Source: Thuidium tamariscinum
Taxonomy: Eukaryota > Streptophyta > Bryopsida > Hypnales > Thuidiaceae
Length of the DNA: 64,000 nucleotides
Direction of reading: 5' to 3'
NCBI GenBank assembly: GCA_947034885.2
Contig: OX344756.2
Location: forward strand, 21,249,489-21,313,488
The position numbers were made by a program, and so were the translations under genes. Positions 49,500 to 60,910 of the stretch are shown here, piece after piece. Below the pieces are notes generated by a model, which worked only from the letters and a program-made list of their open reading frames with translations, searched no databases and had not been told where the DNA came from. Each line of letters begins with the position of its first letter. The first letter of the stretch is position 1.

Positions 49500-51380
49500 T
49501 TTGCCCAATTTTGGACCCTTCATTTACAAACAATGAATGTTATTTTATGAAAGACACTCCATCGGTAACAATGAACTAACCGGCGGTTCTCCCCAAACTT
49601 TCATAGGAACAGTGCTCAACTGCTGTTTCGGAGGCATTTCACGCATTTAGGTGTAGTTATCTTGTCTATCCCGCACGAGAAATCTTCCCACAATCTTGAC
49701 CTTCTAAAGGTAGCGAAGCTTGGACATTGCTTGAGCAATTGTGATTGACTACTGTAGCGGAGGGGCTTTGCAAATTGGAGGAATTGGGAAGAATTGGATG
49801 CTTTGTTTCCGTTTCAAACTCACTCCCGTCTGCAAAACAATGAAGCGTTTCCTCTGTGTCTCCAGTGACCCACGACAGCCATTCGATTCTGCGCAACCGA
49901 TAAGTTACTCTTTGGTGTTACATCTGCATTTGAGGTTTCTTGACGGATCTATGAAGGGATCGGGAGGAACTCTCTCACTGGGAATATTCATCTGCTGTGC
50001 GATATTCACTTGCCAATTATGGATTCGGAGTATTGCAAAATTAAAGATCAATGTCGTCTCTGTTTCGATTCCTTGTTTGGATGGTGGGGTTCCAGATTAT
50101 ACATGGTGACATCCATATCCATGGCGGGACATTGCTAAACACAGTCTACGAGTGTTGTTACAGTTGTGTTTGTAGTTTAGTTTCTGGACCGCGGGAAGAA
50201 TCGTTGCGTTCGCATGAATTGTTGCTGGGAAATCATCTGCAGGACCAGGTAACAAGTGGTACCTGACCATGGATCACTCCGTCTGCTGTGACCGTGTCTG
50301 GAAGAATTGGAGGTGAACCCCAATTACCAATGTTTGATTGAATGTCATCGACTTTTAGAATGTTGTTTTACGTCTAGGGTTTTGAGTAGCTTATGTGATC
50401 GTCAGTGGTCGCCATCTCCAGACCCAATCTTCATGAAAATTTTAGATTAAACGTCTGTCTGTCTCTTCCTCAGGGCACCAATACCAAGCTAAAATGTTCT
50501 GAATTAGTTCTTGGATGCAAGTCCCTCTTGTCCAGACTAAGCTCGCACTTGTGAATTATCGTTTTCAAAGACTGGTGAGTGCATTCTTATTAATTTCTCG
50601 GAGGAATTTAACAAGTGCAGGAGTAGCGACGGCTTCCGCTTGTATAAGTTGTAATTCAGCTGAGGTCAAGCTTTACAACATTGAGAGTGAGGTTAGATTG
50701 ATAAAATGACAGACCAAGAAATTGAAAGTTGACCACTACACTCGCAACCTAAACCCTAAACCCTGAGACCTGAGATTTATAATGATCAGACGTGATTCTT
50801 CTACCCTTCCAAAGAATCCATTTCAACGTAATGCTCATGTTTTTCGACGCTTCAAACATTTGCCTTCATCTACATTCGAAACTGGGAGGCAATTTGGCCC
50901 TCTCAGGAGATGCCTGGTTCAGGTTGTGAGATTCACAAAATCTGCCAATGGTCGTTGCCCTCTTTTGATGACCACATTAAAAGGTGTCTACCTGCAAAGA
51001 TTATTACAGAGAGAAGATCTTTGGAGAAGTTCCAGTAGAAACATTTATTGCTTATACCTGTAGAGAGAGTTTGGAATTATCAGAGCGAGGGTAGGATTGA
51101 CGCTCTGTAGTTTAGGGTAGATGAATTCACTAATGTGGTCGGAGATTGAGATATCGGATCCTGAAATCCTGTTTTCGGTGCCTTGCCTGATCTTAACAGT
51201 ATGCTTCCTTGGCAATCACAACGCAACATGTAGGTTGCTCTTCCGACACGAAGGATATTGACGTGACATGGAATCGAACATACCCCAGATATGGAGCTTC
51301 AGGATATGCATTCATGGAGACTGTCGACAGAGTTAAGGTTCAGAGTGAAGTGATGGAGACTCAACCATAGCTTGATATGT
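49500..51380. other. Higher-complexity region, no intact gene recognised
   Basis: Base composition is closer to that of genes than the AT-rich flanks, and there are open frames such as 49741-50109 and 50782-51063, but none has a family I recognise and they are interrupted on every plausible join. A short telomere-box-like tract (AACCTAAACCCTAAACCCTG, about 50747-50766) sits just before the second frame; such boxes occur in plant promoters. It may be the remains of a retroelement that included the RNase H fragment. Confidence 0.35.
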
Positions 51381-51382
51381 AA

Positions 51383-51640
51383 GATACCTCAAGCTCCCTG
51401 GTGCTATTCTTTGATGGAGCTTCCAGGAAATCGGCAGTGCATGGGGGCTCGGGAATAGTGCTCAGGAACAACAAAGGGCATATCGTGGAGGAAGAGAGGA
51501 TGTTTCTCGAAGCTGGAATTTCCTCGCGATGGCCAAGTACAAGGCATTGCTATCTGCCTTGAAGAAGGCTAGGAGCTTGCAAGTGAACACCTCCTTGCGA
51601 AGGGTAACTCACAGGTTCAACCAGGTTACGATTATCTTTC
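51383..51640 (+). pseudogene. Degenerate RNase H domain of retroelement type
   Basis: One frame from 51383 reads LVLFFDGASRKSAV, HGGSGIVLRNNKGHIVEE and ERMFLEAG, matching the first strands of the plant RNase H-like (RVT_3) domain, with the first catalytic Asp in FFDGAS. A shift of one base near 51525 moves the match to another frame, MAKYKALLSALKKARSLQVN, the helix that carries the catalytic Glu (here Lys occupies that position: AKY for the usual AEY). GNSQV and a following CAACCAGGT (NQV shifted) near 51602-51630 correspond to the GDSQLVxNQ motif. Reverse transcriptase, integrase and LTRs were not seen around it, so it is an isolated, frameshifted fragment of a retrotransposon or a captured RNase H-like gene. 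Confidence 0.75.
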
Positions 51641-52920
51641 TTTCGCTTCAGCATGTGTAGAGTTGTTGCTGTCCCTTCCCTTCAGTGGTTTCAAAATGAT
51701 TCAATGCATTGTAGCCTCAGCTAGGATTACAATCGTTTCAAAACAATGTCTCTTTGATTATCCTCTATAGGGTCTCGATTTCCTTCTAGAACCCATGTCA
51801 TTAATGTGGCACATGTTGCCTTCCAGCTCCAGTGTAGCCTTCAGAATCCCCTAAACTTGGCACTTGGCTGCGAGAACTGAAAACCAAATATGCATGAAAA
51901 ACACCGATCTACGGTAAGTCTCCGCAACCATGTTTATTGATTGTGGGGTTCTATTTTCTTAAGCGAGGCCTGCCAAAAGTATAAGAGTGGAACTCCTAGG
52001 TAGAAATTTAAGCTCCAATTTTTCAACCTCAGGCTTCAAGTTTCTTTTGAGCGCATCATATGAGGACTTTCTTAAGTTCAATTTTGTTCAATTTTAGACC
52101 AATACATGCAATGCTCCTCAGTGATCTTGGTCATATAAAATTTGGCCCTGTCTGGATTACATTTTTCACTGTATGATCACTAAAGTAAATGTAATTTTCT
52201 AATTTTTTAATTCATTAAAACTTTGAAATTCAATAACTTTTTTTCCGTACATACGAAACCAAGCCCGTGCACTCCTCCTCAAGAGCTTTCCAACGGTACC
52301 CAGTATCACTACCAAATATAACAATTCCGTGTCTATCCCGCCGGGTTGTTATGAGGTTTCGTAAAAAAGGAACCGAACTTGAATTTAATCGAAGTAGCGG
52401 GAACCTAGCTGATAGCAGCTCCGCACAACATAGGGATTAAAACGCTTTCAAAAAAAACATAAAATCTGCAATTCCTGGCATCATATTCAGGTTGCACTAT
52501 GGGAGAGTATTTTCGAGATAATGGAATGTACGCATTAATCATTTATGATGACCTTTCATGGCATATCGACAAATGTCATTATTATTACGTCGACCACCAG
52601 GTCGTGAGGTGTTCCCTGGAGATATTTTTTTATTTACATTCTCGTCTATCGGAACACGCAACCGGGGGATGCACAGTCCAGGAGATCTCAACGTGACAAA
52701 ACAAAACAAACTACCTATCTTAAGGTATATGATAGGAGGCTCATAAACCACTCATTTAAGAGTTGTTCTGTCTTTTTCGTATATATCTTTAGATGGAAAC
52801 ATTTTTAGTTTATTTTTCAGTCAAGGAGAAATAGATGAAGAATGTAACATAAGTCATTTCATATTTTTTGAAGCATTATTGAATTAGATATGAATTTTCA
52901 AACACAATCTGCCATACGAC

Positions 52921-52979
52921 CCTATATGTGATCAGTAGGCCTTGAAGACCCTATATGTGATCAGTAGGCCTTGAAAACC
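52921..52979. repeat. 29-bp direct tandem duplication
   Basis: CCCTATATGTGATCAGTAGG followed by CCTTGAAGA occurs twice in a row with one change. A recent local duplication in AT-rich DNA. Confidence 0.9.
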
Positions 52980-53367
52980 CATACATGCGCACTTTAAAAA
53001 AAATCTATCTTAATTCAAAAACTAGTAATGTAACATGTGAAAAGCACTAGAAATGGTTTCTAAATGTGTCCCTTTCAAAAACTGAAATGAATTCTTCGAT
53101 TAATCATTATTTCAGATTTTTTTAACACTTAAAAGAAGGTAGTTCAACAACCATTTTTTATTTTGAATAAAATCAGTAAACACTGCCCACATTGTTAGGA
53201 TTGAACCCATGTAACTCTGAAACCATCCATTCCAATAGTAAAAATCAAATCTTCGCATGCTTCAATATAATTCATAATTCATTTTCTCATAGTGAACTAT
53301 CCATTCCAGACCCTGGTCACTTGGAAAAAAGTAGAAGAATGACAAATTCAAGAGGGAAAGGAGTTAG

Positions 53368-53752
<385 letters not shown>

Positions 53753-54821
53753 CATTTCTTCATCCTCGTTTCAGTGCTTTTTCTTAGGAAGTGGTGATGA
53801 AAAGGGAACATCCTTAATTTAGTCCAGGAATGGCATGTGTTCGAGATTTGTGTGATGTACTAAGATAATTACAAGTCTTTATCGTTTTAGGGTAATAGTT
53901 TCCTGAGGCATGATGTAGTATGCACCCTACTTGGGGGGCGCCCTTAGTGACGAGGGTGGTCGACTGATGCTTTTTCAGTGGCCAAAGCGCTTGAATTAAT
54001 GAACTCTTGCTTACTTTCTGCGTACGTCTTCTATTGTCCATCCTTTTCCACACTTGTTCAGGCTGTTCCTGTGAGCTTCTTACATATTTCTAGTGGCGGT
54101 GAGTCTTGAATCTCTTTGAGAATCTTGTTAGCTGCACGGCACTTGCTGCTCAGGTAAGAGGTATATTTGCACACTTCGTCAGGGCAAGCATCGTCAGTGG
54201 TGTGTGTTGGTATTGTTGTGCACCTCAAATTCAAGGACTTGCTGGCGAGTAATCGAACTTTGAGTAGCCAATGTGACTGCAAAGTTAGACCACTGATTGA
54301 TTCGGTGCAAAGATTATGTAGTGTTCCCTTCTCCAATTCTCAAGGAAGGTTAGCAGTTTCGCAATGCTTTAAACAGCTGTGATGTCAGGAAGACTTGATC
54401 AGATAAGGGTGTTGGTAATTTCCGGACTCTAGATGGTGTAATACGAGCATTTTCACTCACGAGTACGCAATCTAGCCTGCTCAGGGTAACTTATGTGTCG
54501 ACGGTTCTGCTGGTTAGAATTTCGAAAGCTACTTGTGTAAACCACTTTTGCTTTGACATGAAAACAATCTGTCGGTTCACCAAGCGGCAGTATAGAGCAT
54601 GTGTGATAGTAGATATTAATTATTGATTAGATGTTTGATGTGAAGTGACAAAATTCTCTGTGTAGGACATAGATTCGCTATTGTACTTGCTTTATGTTTA
54701 GGGTTTAGGTGTATTGTGAGGTCCGTCCTGACATCATAACTTTCATTTGACGTGTTTTTTTCTGATGTATGATCCTTTTCCTCCACGCTATCTGCTTATT
54801 TTTGCAGTTCATTCCATTTCG

Positions 54822-55514
54822 ATGAGCAAAAACGCATCGGCGCTTCTCGTGTCGCGATTGGATGCCTTGCCGGGCGTGATGGAGAGGCTAGGAATCCTCG
54901 CCAACGTGCGGGTGGAACCGCAGAGGGAAGGGCTTGAGCAATCGTACACGCATTGGAATGTGCTGAAGCAGTCATTTGCAAGGGGGCTACCGTTTGGTCC
55001 CAAGTTGGCGACAGCGGAGGCAGTGTGCCGATGGACTAAAGAGCAAGAGGGCAAGCTAGAGCTGGCGCATCAGGTGATGGATGAGCGCGAGGACGAGGAC
55101 TGGTACCCCGAGTTCCCCGTCACGGGGGTGGTCGCATGCGCAGCTGTGCACCAAGACACCCGTCTCCTGCAGCGCATGTTCACGGAGCGGGTCCTTCAGC
55201 TGGATGGCTCTTCCAACGCCGTCTTCGCCATTCTGTGTGTGGCTGGCCTTCTGCGCGCTCCCAAGCTGGTGGAGATGCTGCAGGAGTGGGAGTCCGTATC
55301 GGTGGAGCTGTTTGATGTTGGCGAGTGGAAAGGCCTGCTTCGATCTGCCCTCTGGACTGCCGATCAGGAATGGGCGGGGCGGTGCCGAGCCATGATTGAC
55401 AACCGGCTCGATGGGCAGGAGTATGGCGATGTGGAGAAAGAAGCAGAGGCCTTTGGCGCAGGGCCAGGGGATATCATACGATTGTGGCATTCCAATCACA
55501 GTTTTAAAGCCTAG
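54822..55514 (+). CDS. Uncharacterised 230-residue protein, enclosed by the proteasome relic
   Basis: A GC-rich open frame on the same strand as the flanking proteasome exons. I do not recognise the family. The chosen ATG (MSKNASALLV) lies 16 bases after a good acceptor (TTATTTTTGCAG, ending about 54807), so the coding part may be the last exon of a transcript with an upstream leader; upstream in-frame codons would precede that acceptor. The product looks soluble and mainly helical, with no signal peptide or membrane segment. A Trp/acidic segment (MDEREDEDWYPEF, residues 86-98) separates an N-terminal helical part from two helix pairs (about 101-190) with the rhythm of a short alpha-solenoid. 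The C-terminus is Glu/Gly-rich and ends HSFKA. Strong third-position GC and a long frame in AT-rich surroundings argue that it is or was coding. Overlapping frames on both strands are shadows of this GC bias. Confidence 0.62.
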   Translation: MSKNASALLVSRLDALPGVMERLGILANVRVEPQREGLEQSYTHWNVLKQSFARGLPFGPKLATAEAVCRWTKEQEGKLELAHQVMDEREDEDWYPEFPVTGVVACAAVHQDTRLLQRMFTERVLQLDGSSNAVFAILCVAGLLRAPKLVEMLQEWESVSVELFDVGEWKGLLRSALWTADQEWAGRCRAMIDNRLDGQEYGDVEKEAEAFGAGPGDIIRLWHSNHSFKA

Positions 55515-55586
55515 TTTGCCTGTTTATATCAAAGATGCCAAATGCAAAGTTGGCTTGGCCAAATATCATGTTCATAGCAAAGTCAT

Positions 55587-55810
55587 GGTTTTGGCAACTT
55601 GATGTCTTGTGTTCTATTTTGCAACTTGAAAATTTGCTATCACATTTTGGAATTTGGTTTTGGCAACTTGATGTCTTGTGTTCTATTTAGCAACTTGAAA
55701 ATTTGCTATCACATTTTGGAATTTGGTTTTGGCAACTTGATGTCTTGTGTTCTACTTAGCAACTTGAAAATTTGCTATCACATTTTGGAATTTGGTTTTG
55801 GCAACTTAGA
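55587..55810 (+). repeat. 69-bp tandem repeat, three copies plus a partial fourth
   Basis: Near-identical units start at 55587, 55656 and 55725, with a partial one at 55794, each beginning GGTTTTGGCAACTTGATGTC. Because 69 is divisible by three, the array also reads as a repeated 23-residue peptide in one frame (55599-55985), rich in Leu, Phe and Cys. It starts about 70 bases beyond the stop codon of the unknown ORF. High identity between copies indicates recent expansion. I see no evidence that the frame is translated. Confidence 0.85.
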
Positions 55811-55985
55811 AATTGCTATAAGTTTGGTCCTTGCCTTTGATTTTGTAGTTTTGGGGTTTGACTATGTGGTCTTTGGCTTTGGCTTTTGCTATAGTCACTT
55901 GATATATGACGGCAATGGCAACTTGGTCTTCGGCCATGTCAAATTGACATATGCCATTATAGCCAATCCATTACAAAAATTCTAG

Positions 55986-57790
55986 CCCTCCAAAGGGTTG
56001 ATAATTGTTCTTTGCTCCCTTGAATTAAGTTCAATGCCCTATTGACATGGTTGAATTGTTGCCACATCAATTCTAGTAGTTTTCAAATTGTAATAACTAA
56101 TGAAATTTCTTTCCAATTGCATTTTGTAACACCATTTGAAAAATGCATTTTCAAGAGTTTTACAACATATAATTTGCCTCTTGTGGAAGAAAATTGCAAA
56201 AGTTGTGCCTATCCAAGAATAGTATGGCCTTGGTGGCATTGGCACTTGATTAAAAGTAAATTTCTAGAATTATTACATTCTCCAACTTGTGGAGAAATGA
56301 TTTTTCTAGTAATGTAAGTCATGTCCAATTTTTTGTTCCATACATCAACCTCTTTAGAATGCATTCTCACACAATTTAAACTAACAAATCCCAAAAAGTA
56401 TTGTAGCAAATATTGTGCAATGCTATAATATAGTTCAATGTTTTGGTTATCCAAACTAGTATTATGGTATGGAATGGTATTTAACTTTTTGAGGCTTAAA
56501 GTCTTTTAAGAGTGCATCTAGATTTTGGAAGTTTTTTTGCACAATTTTTCTTTTTTTTGGCAATATGGAATACTATTAAGATAATCCAATTGTTGTTGTG
56601 TGGCATGATTTTCAATTTGGGAATACATTAGGTATCTAGTTGTATAGAATTTATTTGTAACTTACTGGTAAGATTCCAATAAGTGATTTAGCTTTAATAA
56701 GAAGGACAAATAATACAACAATACTATAAAAAATTTATTATATTAATAAAAACCTCTCATATTTAAGTAAGTTTGTACGTAAGGTTTTTCTATGGCATGT
56801 AGAAAATCCTTAACATCCTTTTCTATATAAAATTACAAGTAACCAATTCTTGGTAAGTTACATTTCCAATAACTTCTAAGAAGATCTATAGTTTCCTTTC
56901 AAAAACTCATCTTTATATCAAAAATATTATAATAGCTCCATACATCCATTTTTTCACTTCTATAAAGTCTTGGCTCCCAAATAACCCTTTTAGCTTTTAC
57001 AAAATTCTCAAATTATAACAAAATTGTTCAATACCTCACTAGTATAGAACCATCTTTTGCAAAATAGATTATAATGTAGTTATAACAGGAGTTTAACAAA
57101 ATTTAACACATATCTTAAAACAAAAACGTATTATCTAAGATTTTTTTTATAAAAGACCATATTAATGTGGAAAAGAATTGCATTAAATTGATTTTGTAGC
57201 ATATTAGCTTCTATTAAACAACCTAGGAAGCTTGATAGAGACAAGGATATGTTTTTTGGTTGAGCTATAATTTGAAAGTCCACGTGTATAGTGACATCAT
57301 GATCCATGCAAGTATTATGAACACATTCATTTATAACATGGCAAATGTTGAGAATCTGCTAATAAGGATTTGCTATGTAGGCATTGTAACATAGATATGG
57401 TCTGTTATCAAATGCATTACTTTGTTAGATCTAACATGCTTCACATGCAAATTAACATTTGTTGAATATATTGGAACATGTTTTTCATTGTTTTTACTTG
57501 TTCATTTTGATGTAATGTCTTGTCAATGTCAATAGCTCTTTTAAAACATAATACAAAACACTTGTAATGAAAAACTTGAGAAAAGATTCCATGTCAAAAT
57601 TAATAGCATATCAATGGTCAGGTTTGCCTTTCTCTTTAGTGCATACTACATCATACCTGCTTTAACAATTCCATGCTAAAGCGTGCGTCTTTACTCTTGG
57701 TCTACAATATAAGCTTCTTCTATTTGTAGCTTTCTGCTTTTTTATGATATTCTTGCATTAATGTGAAATCTGGTGGATTGTCTTTGAGAA
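55986..57790. other. AT-rich stretch inside the proteasome relic, no gene seen
   Basis: Low-GC sequence without a long open frame or a recognisable element, lying where the central proteasome exons would be expected. It resembles the repeat-rich background of the window and may be inserted DNA. No terminal repeats or target duplication were found by eye. Confidence 0.45.
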
Positions 57791-57793
57791 CAG

Positions 57794-58828
57794 GATTGCG
57801 GACAAGTCACAAGTTTATACCCAGCATGCATACATGCGACCACTCGGTGTTTGTAAGCATCTTCTTTGTTTTGTGGTGAATTTCTTTTGTTTGTATGATG
57901 GTGTAGCAAATGAGAGTACTATGGCAGACGGTTTCTTCTTTCAGAGGAGTCTGGCCGTGTAGTCCAGCACCCTAATATGGATGTTTGAGCGAGTTGGGGT
58001 CATCAACTTTTTGACTCGTGTCAAAGTCATTAGTCTTGTCAGTAATGAGCCGTACCTGGTGACGAAGCATTGACAATAGTGTTTGACAGTTACGATCACA
58101 AGTTTTCTGTGAGTGAAGGAGAGTTTCGGGTTGGGCAGGGTTACTATAGACATCGTAGCATCCTTCCTGTTTTGTGCTCCAAGTCGTTACTTATGCTTTT
58201 CTGTGGTGCCTTGCAGCTGCTATGCTTATTGGCATTGATGACGAGCGAGGTCCACAGTTGTTCAAATGTGACCCGGCTGGTCATTACTTTGGCTTCAAGG
58301 TATGTGTGTACTTGGTGTTTGTATTGTTGAACTCTGTGTATACAGATCCTGTCCAGTCTAATTTGTTGAATTGAGTGCTTGAAGTTATTTAGCCTTGTAT
58401 TAGTCCTTGTTGTCTGTTGCTGCTAATTATCTTCTTCATTTATATCGCGTTCACGGTGGCAGGAGCTGTAGGTTACCGTCGTCCTGGAGCCTGATTGCGA
58501 GGATTCTGTTCTCAGTTCCTGCCGAACTTTGTGTTTGCAATGAGTACAGGCTACCAGCTCTGGCTTGAAGGAGCAAGAAGCCGTGAATTTCTTGGAAAAG
58601 AAGATCAAGAACAATCCCCAACTTTCCTACGAGGAAACTGTGCAAGTATGTCCGTGACTTTACGTTTGTTTTGTACACCTTGGGTTCGATCTTTGTAGAC
58701 TTTAGGCCATCTTTTTCTAGAAAACTCTTTGATGTTGACATTTTGTTTGTATCTGTGGGGTTCACCAGACTGCAATTTCTGCCTTGCAATCGATTCTTTT
58801 GGAGGACTTCAAGCCCACTGAAATCGAG
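57794..58828 (+). pseudogene. Proteasome subunit alpha type-6 gene, 3' exons, last exon missing
   Basis: Four well-preserved exons of the same family in the right order. 57794-57852: IADKSQVYTQHAYMRPLGV. 58217-58299: [20 protein letters not shown], then GHYFGFK. 58550-58645: [20 protein letters not shown], then [12 protein letters not shown]. 58769-58828: TAISALQSILLEDFKPTEIE. Phases join exactly (2, 1, 0, 0), and every boundary is AG/GT with GTAAGC, GTATGT, GTATGT and GTACCT donors. The C-terminal exon (the family continues with about 30 more residues) was not seen before the YrdC gene. The 5' neighbour exons are at 53425-53752, so about 4 kb of unrelated sequence replaces the central coding part. 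The lack of stops in these four exons suggests recent decay or a rearrangement. Confidence 0.88.
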
Positions 58829-59661
58829 GTACCTATTTTTCGTTCCTTGCAGTAATATGTTGGATTTGAGCACCAGATATCTTTAAGTGCCACCATATCT
58901 GAAATTTTTATAATGTAGTCTCGATGTTTGGAATACGGTCTCTGAATAAGTATCTAAGCCGTTCATAATTTTACTTTACAATTGGCCTCAACAGTTGTGC
59001 AGTAACCAACTACATTTTGTACTTCTGCGTATAAAGTAATAGTTCGGTTTAAAACATACCTATACAAATAGACAATAGACAATAGACAATAAGACAATAA
59101 GACTTGTAAGCGCAAATGCAACAAAACTACCAAAAACTTTTCTAAACAACTTGAGTTTTAGAGGGTCTGATTGTCTCCAGATTAACCGAGGCTGAGGATG
59201 GATTTTAAAAGATTCTCGAGGATGAATGAATGAATGGTTTTGAGATAGCTTGAAATGTCTCACCAAGATTGTTTTCCCTGTTTCCTTCTTCTTTCTTTAG
59301 GTCTAGGGTTTGGGGTTTCTTTGTGTCGCACTTGTCAACAATGGTAGTCCTCGTATTGGGAACTCTTTCAGGTTTCTTTTTCTTCCCTGCGCTGGAGATG
59401 GGTGGGCACCATTTCTGTCTTTAGAGATTTTTTGTTCGCATTTATCCACATTTTCTCGTGTTTACATTTTACACCCATTAGTTCAGAACCTAGCCTCAAC
59501 ATGACTCTGACTTGTATCACTTGTTGATGCAATGCGTTTGATTTCTGTTGGGTGGAGGCGTCGAGGACGGTTGCACTTCAGGAATATCTGTTGAGATTGC
59601 ATCTTATTATTTCTGCAGGTAGACAAGCCCAGGGGAGGGAGAGGGAGAAAGTTCGGCGTCC

Positions 59662-60600
59662 ATGGTGCGGGCCAGCCATCTTGGAACCTCAGCTGGGGTC
59701 CATCCTTGCTTTTGCCGCGATGTGGAGGGCACGTTTAAGAGGGGAACCACTAGTATGACTTCATTCTCCAGCCTCACTAATGCTGTGAAGTGCACTCCTC
59801 TAGTGTCTTCCTTTGGAGATTCCATAGTAGCTTATAGGGCTGCCTTCCTCCGGTCAGCTTTTGGAAGCTCCTTTGTCATATCGGGTGGTCGCAAGGCGAG
59901 GGGAGGGATGCAAGCATGCTTGGGGCAAATGGAGCAGGATAGTTTGAGCTTTGGGGTGGTGGTGCCGGCGCAAGAGGAAATTTATGATGAAGCTGTTAGG
60001 GCGTTAGGGAATGGCCAGGTGTTGGCGGTGCCAACTGATACGTTGTATGGCCTCGCGTGTGATGCAAGCTCAGCGGCAGCGATTCAACGTGTATATGAGA
60101 TCAAGGAGCGGAATCTAAGTAGCTCTTTGGCAATTTGCGTGGCAGATGTAGACCAAGTAGACGTTTATGCCAATACAATGCACTTGCCGCCTGGGTTGTT
60201 GGCATCTTTGTTACCGGGGGCGGTAACATTGTTGCTTCCGAGGCGCGAGAGTGGTAGACTCTCGATGTCATTGAACCCTGGGGTGATGAATATTGGCATT
60301 CGCATTCCAGAGAGTGGTTTTATCCGGGGCTTGTCAAGGGCATTTGGTGGGGCGTTGGCGTTGACGAGTGCGAATACAAGTAGCCATACAAGTACTGTCC
60401 ACATTGAGGAATTCAAGCATCTGTGGCCACATTGTGCGTTCGTTTTTGATGCGGGCAAGTTGCCTGGGGGCCGAGCAGGATCCACCATTGTTGATCTTTC
60501 GCAAGAAGGGGTGTTCAAAGTGGTTCGGCCTGGCAGCGTGTTGCAGGAAACCAGAGAAATCCTCATGGCATTGGGGTTGCGAGAATTGTTGTTATCATGA
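59662..60600 (+). CDS. YrdC/Sua5 family threonylcarbamoyl-AMP synthase, probably organellar
   Basis: An intact single-exon frame of 312 codons. By family it makes threonylcarbamoyl-AMP from threonine, bicarbonate and ATP, the first step of the t6A37 modification of ANN-decoding tRNAs. The YrdC fold covers about residues 100-305. Visible motifs are VPTDTLYGL (123-131), KER (148-150) followed by SLAICVADV, LLPGAVTLLL (183-192), NIGIRIP (210-216), LTSANTSS (234-241), GGRAGSTIVDLS (269-280) and KVVRPGSV (286-293). The first ~95 residues are Ser/Thr/Arg-rich with few acidic residues before residue 90, consistent with a plastid or mitochondrial transit peptide; plants have such YrdC forms, and bacterial ones lack it. 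Deviations from the common pattern are Ser where a Pro usually precedes the LA of the KxR segment, and SANTSS instead of SANxSG. The start is the first ATG after a possible leader acceptor (TTTCTGCAG near 59620). A shorter start at Met31 or Met83 is possible. Confidence 0.88.
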   Translation: MVRASHLGTSAGVHPCFCRDVEGTFKRGTTSMTSFSSLTNAVKCTPLVSSFGDSIVAYRAAFLRSAFGSSFVISGGRKARGGMQACLGQMEQDSLSFGVVVPAQEEIYDEAVRALGNGQVLAVPTDTLYGLACDASSAAAIQRVYEIKERNLSSSLAICVADVDQVDVYANTMHLPPGLLASLLPGAVTLLLPRRESGRLSMSLNPGVMNIGIRIPESGFIRGLSRAFGGALALTSANTSSHTSTVHIEEFKHLWPHCAFVFDAGKLPGGRAGSTIVDLSQEGVFKVVRPGSVLQETREILMALGLRELLLS

Positions 60601-60665
60601 TCAATTTTTGAATTAACTTTGCAATTAGAGGACCAAGCTTCCTTTCCATTTACATGGACATTCAC

Positions 60666-60910
60666 ATGCTGGAAACCATGGGACTTTGGGGGGGTCCTAC
60701 ATCGTCACTGAGCCTGCCTAAGGAAATGAAGGTCAACTCCTTGGCGGACTTGGAGAGGAGGAAGATCACTGTGACCATTATTCAGGTAATATGCAAGATC
60801 TTCACACAGATGTGACATCAGAATTTTTATTACTTGTTTCTGATTAATTTGCAAAAATCTAACTTCTAATGCTTCTATCCATGCAGTTCACTGAGATGGC
60901 AATTGACTGA
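60666..60910 (+). CDS. Possible two-exon small ORF of 47 residues downstream of the YrdC gene
   Basis: Exon 1 (60666-60785) begins MLETMGLWGG, contains PKEMKVNSLADLERRKITV and ends at an ATTCAG/GTAATA donor. Exon 2 (60887-60910) follows CTATCCATGCAG and reads FTEMAID before TGA; both junctions are phase 0. The intron is 101 bases. The frame is short and I do not recognise the peptide, but clean splice signals and a codon-like first exon make it more than a random frame. It could instead be part of the 3' UTR of the YrdC transcript, since its start is only 65 bases beyond that stop codon. Confidence 0.35.

Noticed and set aside
49741-50109. 122-codon frame in the higher-complexity region
   Set aside because: No family recognised, hydrophobic and Cys-rich composition, overlapping rival frames and no convincing splice partners.
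50747-50766. Telomere-like AACCTAAACCCTAAACCC
   Set aside because: Only about two and a half units, so not an interstitial telomere array. It may be a promoter telo-box, but the adjacent ORF is not supported.
55056-55499. 147-codon - strand frame opposite the unknown ORF
   Set aside because: Shadow of the GC-biased + strand frame, with no independent support.
60165-60665. 166-codon - strand frame opposite the YrdC gene
   Set aside because: The + strand protein is clearly YrdC; the antisense frame is a mirror of its codon bias.
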